A stretch of 36,338 bases of DNA from NCBI GenBank assembly GCA_033762255.1, contig JANRLT010000046.1:1-36338 (forward strand), written 5' to 3'. Below the pieces are notes generated by a model. It did no database searches and was not told the origin of the DNA. It saw nothing but the letters and a program-made list of their open reading frames with translations. Positions 34,955 through 36,338 of this stretch are shown here, piece after piece; the first letter of the stretch is position 1, and each line of letters begins with the position of its first letter. This DNA comes from Pirellulales bacterium. Its GTDB lineage: Bacteria > Planctomycetota > Planctomycetia > Pirellulales > JALHPA01. The translations under genes were made by a program, and so were the position numbers.

Positions 34955-35113
34955 ATGACTCTCACCGCAGTCTTACTTCCCGCCGCCGAAGGGGGTTATG
35001 TCGCCCATAACCCGGAAACCGGCACAACGACCCAAGGGGAATCCGTGGCGGAGGCGTTAGCCAACTTACGTGAAGCAACGGAGTTGTATTTGGAAGAGTT
35101 CCCGCTGGAGTAG
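34955..35113 (+). CDS. Solo HicB-like antitoxin-domain protein
   Basis: This 52-residue protein starts at the ATG at 34955; an upstream in-frame extension lies across the promoter and is rejected. It matches the HicB N-terminal fold: LTAVLLPAAEGGYVAHNPE, then TTQGESVAEALANLREATELYLEEF. HicB proteins neutralise the HicA mRNA-cleaving toxin and often carry a DNA-binding tail; none is present here. The usual PALPGC segment is replaced by NPETGT. No HicA gene is seen next to it: upstream is the OmpA-type gene, and downstream the convergent PEP-CTERM-like gene ends 10 bp away. It may be an orphan antitoxin or a repurposed fold. Confidence 0.75.
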   Translation: MTLTAVLLPAAEGGYVAHNPETGTTTQGESVAEALANLREATELYLEEFPLE

Positions 35114-35123
35114 TTTTTGCTAG

Positions 35124-36224
35124 TTAACTATTGGAAAGCATCAATTTAAAATATCCTAAGTAAATGATAGTTAACGCGGTCACGGCCATTAAGCTTAAAG
35201 GTGGCTCTGGTATCACAACTTCTTCAAAATCAAATACGCCACCACTTATAATTGGTGCCTCTACGGCAAGGTCTCCAAAATATCCTGCTCGTGAAACTCC
35301 GCCTGCAATGTAATTTTCTCCATCGTGAACTGCATTCGATTTCCAGCGATACTTCAAGCCGGGAACATTGAAGTGTTTAATGTCCCCATCTGATTCAATC
35401 CCAACTAGTTCAGTTGTAAAACTAAGGAAATAGTTTTCACCTGACAATGCATAGTCAGGAACTTGAGGTCGGTCTCTAAATTGAAATATGGTCTTTGAAG
35501 GATCAATATAGCTTTTCCATTCCTCAGAATGTGGCAGTTCAGCATAGTATGCGGCGTGTTTATCAAAGTAGGGACCACCATTGGCATCTTCCTCGATTTC
35601 AAATCGGCGAACGTCATTCAAGGCATTTCCATCAACTCGAATCGAGTATGTGTCGAACGTATCATCGCCCGCAACTTGAACAAAAGGATCGTAGTACGGT
35701 GCCGAAGCGGGACCCGTTATGAAACGATTCACATTACCATTCGGCAATTGTACTGTTCGATGAACATCAAATCGCCAATTTCCAGGGCCTGTTACTGTTT
35801 GAAGCCAATTGAAATGGTCAACACCTAATTCTTTCGCTAAGCATGATAGGTCTATCGAATCACCACGAGAATTTTTGGGAGCGAAATTCAAGACCATCAA
35901 AGCCGGATCACTTTTTACATCGCGAGTTACACTGCGTTTTACGTTTCCATCTGATCCAATGTATCCCTGCAATATTTGCCTTGGATCTTCCTCAATAAAT
36001 TCATATTTCACTGTAGCGTCACGCATAGCCACACCATGACCTGCGTGAATATACGGTTGAAAATAGTCAGAGCTTGCTGAAAGAAAGAAGGATGATTCAG
36101 GCGGATAGTAGCCGGCACGTGGTGCATAGACTGATAAACCGTTATTTTCAATGATCACGTTTTTTAATTCGCCGCCAAGACAAGTCTTAAAATTAGTAGT
36201 GGCGGACCCTAATCTGAAACGCAA
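35124..36224 (-). CDS. PEP-CTERM-like surface protein, possibly 5'-truncated
   Basis: The open frame is 366 codons, but its first usable start is a TTG at 36224 with no signal peptide. The first ATG in frame is far inside (codon 67), so the natural N terminus may be lost, shifted into another frame or start differently. The body looks beta-rich and non-catalytic. The C terminus has the PEP-CTERM layout: IPEPPLSLMAVTALTIIYLGYFKL, a Pro-Glu-Pro followed by one membrane helix, although the usual Arg cluster is replaced by a single Lys. PEP-CTERM proteins are exported and sorted by exosortase. The gene is visibly more AT-rich than its neighbours, suggesting transfer. No exosortase gene is in the window. 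Confidence 0.6.
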   Translation of the reverse strand: MRFRLGSATTNFKTCLGGELKNVIIENNGLSVYAPRAGYYPPESSFFLSASSDYFQPYIHAGHGVAMRDATVKYEFIEEDPRQILQGYIGSDGNVKRSVTRDVKSDPALMVLNFAPKNSRGDSIDLSCLAKELGVDHFNWLQTVTGPGNWRFDVHRTVQLPNGNVNRFITGPASAPYYDPFVQVAGDDTFDTYSIRVDGNALNDVRRFEIEEDANGGPYFDKHAAYYAELPHSEEWKSYIDPSKTIFQFRDRPQVPDYALSGENYFLSFTTELVGIESDGDIKHFNVPGLKYRWKSNAVHDGENYIAGGVSRAGYFGDLAVEAPIISGGVFDFEEVVIPEPPLSLMAVTALTIIYLGYFKLMLSNS

Positions 36225-36338
36225 TTTATGTCAATAAAATAATTTCCCGCAGGGGGAATTGGGGTTGTAAAAAACATGGCTGGACGTTACTAGCGGTGCG
36301 GGTATCTGACATCCACGCCACTGGGAACGGAGTTCCAG
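36225..36338. other. Window end, upstream of the PEP-CTERM-like gene
   Basis: This short stretch holds a TGA in frame just upstream of the TTG start, and a GGAACGGAGTTCC palindrome at 36325-36337 that resembles the REP stems seen elsewhere. No gene is supported; the missing signal-peptide segment of the neighbouring gene was not found here in another frame. Confidence 0.4.

Overview
The window looks like a chromosomal segment of a planctomycete, most likely a Pirellulales relative. This is inferred from gene style, not from any marker gene. The pointers are a Ser/Thr kinase with a DMG metal motif and a C-terminal membrane anchor, a caspase-FGE fusion, a zinc-ribbon protein with a Pro-rich linker, a DUF1570-type peptidase, Tyr/Gly- and His-rich small secreted proteins, a fused AroD-AroE, a PEP-CTERM-like protein and weak or absent Shine-Dalgarno sites. 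Most coding DNA looks GC-rich. The first ~2.4 kb and the last ~1.2 kb hold visibly more AT-rich genes.

Layout. (1) 1-2470 is a repeat island: two long inverted arms (1-508 and 1935-2470, the left one cut by the window edge) enclose two 145-bp direct repeats, which in turn enclose one small lipoprotein gene. (2) 2470-13925 holds an alpha/beta hydrolase, a small membrane protein, a zinc-ribbon membrane protein, epmA, two small secreted Tyr- or His-rich proteins sharing a C-terminal motif with a membrane protein between them, a GlpG-like rhomboid protease, a PGPGW membrane protein, a Coa1-like protein, a protein with ADILAAAR repeats and a zinc peptidase. (3) 14461-23819 holds a DUF1570 peptidase, a glutaredoxin-like protein, a membrane-anchored kinase, the nitrogen-signalling pair glnB-glnD, a PduO-type cobalamin adenosyltransferase and an A24 prepilin peptidase. 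(4) 23856-28737 holds aroK, a bifunctional aroD-aroE gene and a nuclease-type mutL. (5) 29284-36224 holds a secreted caspase-FGE protein whose 3' end looks like a diversity-generating-retroelement variable region, an NtrC-family regulator framed by inverted repeats, a planctomycete hypothetical protein, an OmpA-type lipoprotein, a solo HicB-like protein and a PEP-CTERM-like gene with no convincing start.

The strongest structural theme is a family of short palindromes headed by GTAG. This is the architecture of REP elements mobilised by RAYT (TnpA-REP) transposases. The family includes an array of nine units with an exact 31-bp period beginning on the last base of a stop codon, a five-hairpin array between aroK and aroDE, and single copies elsewhere. 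No RAYT, reverse transcriptase, transposase, tRNA, rRNA or true CRISPR was found in the window. Functionally, glnB and glnD act together in nitrogen sensing, and aroK and aroDE supply three steps of the shikimate pathway. The other genes look like individually promoted housekeeping or envelope genes rather than one large operon.
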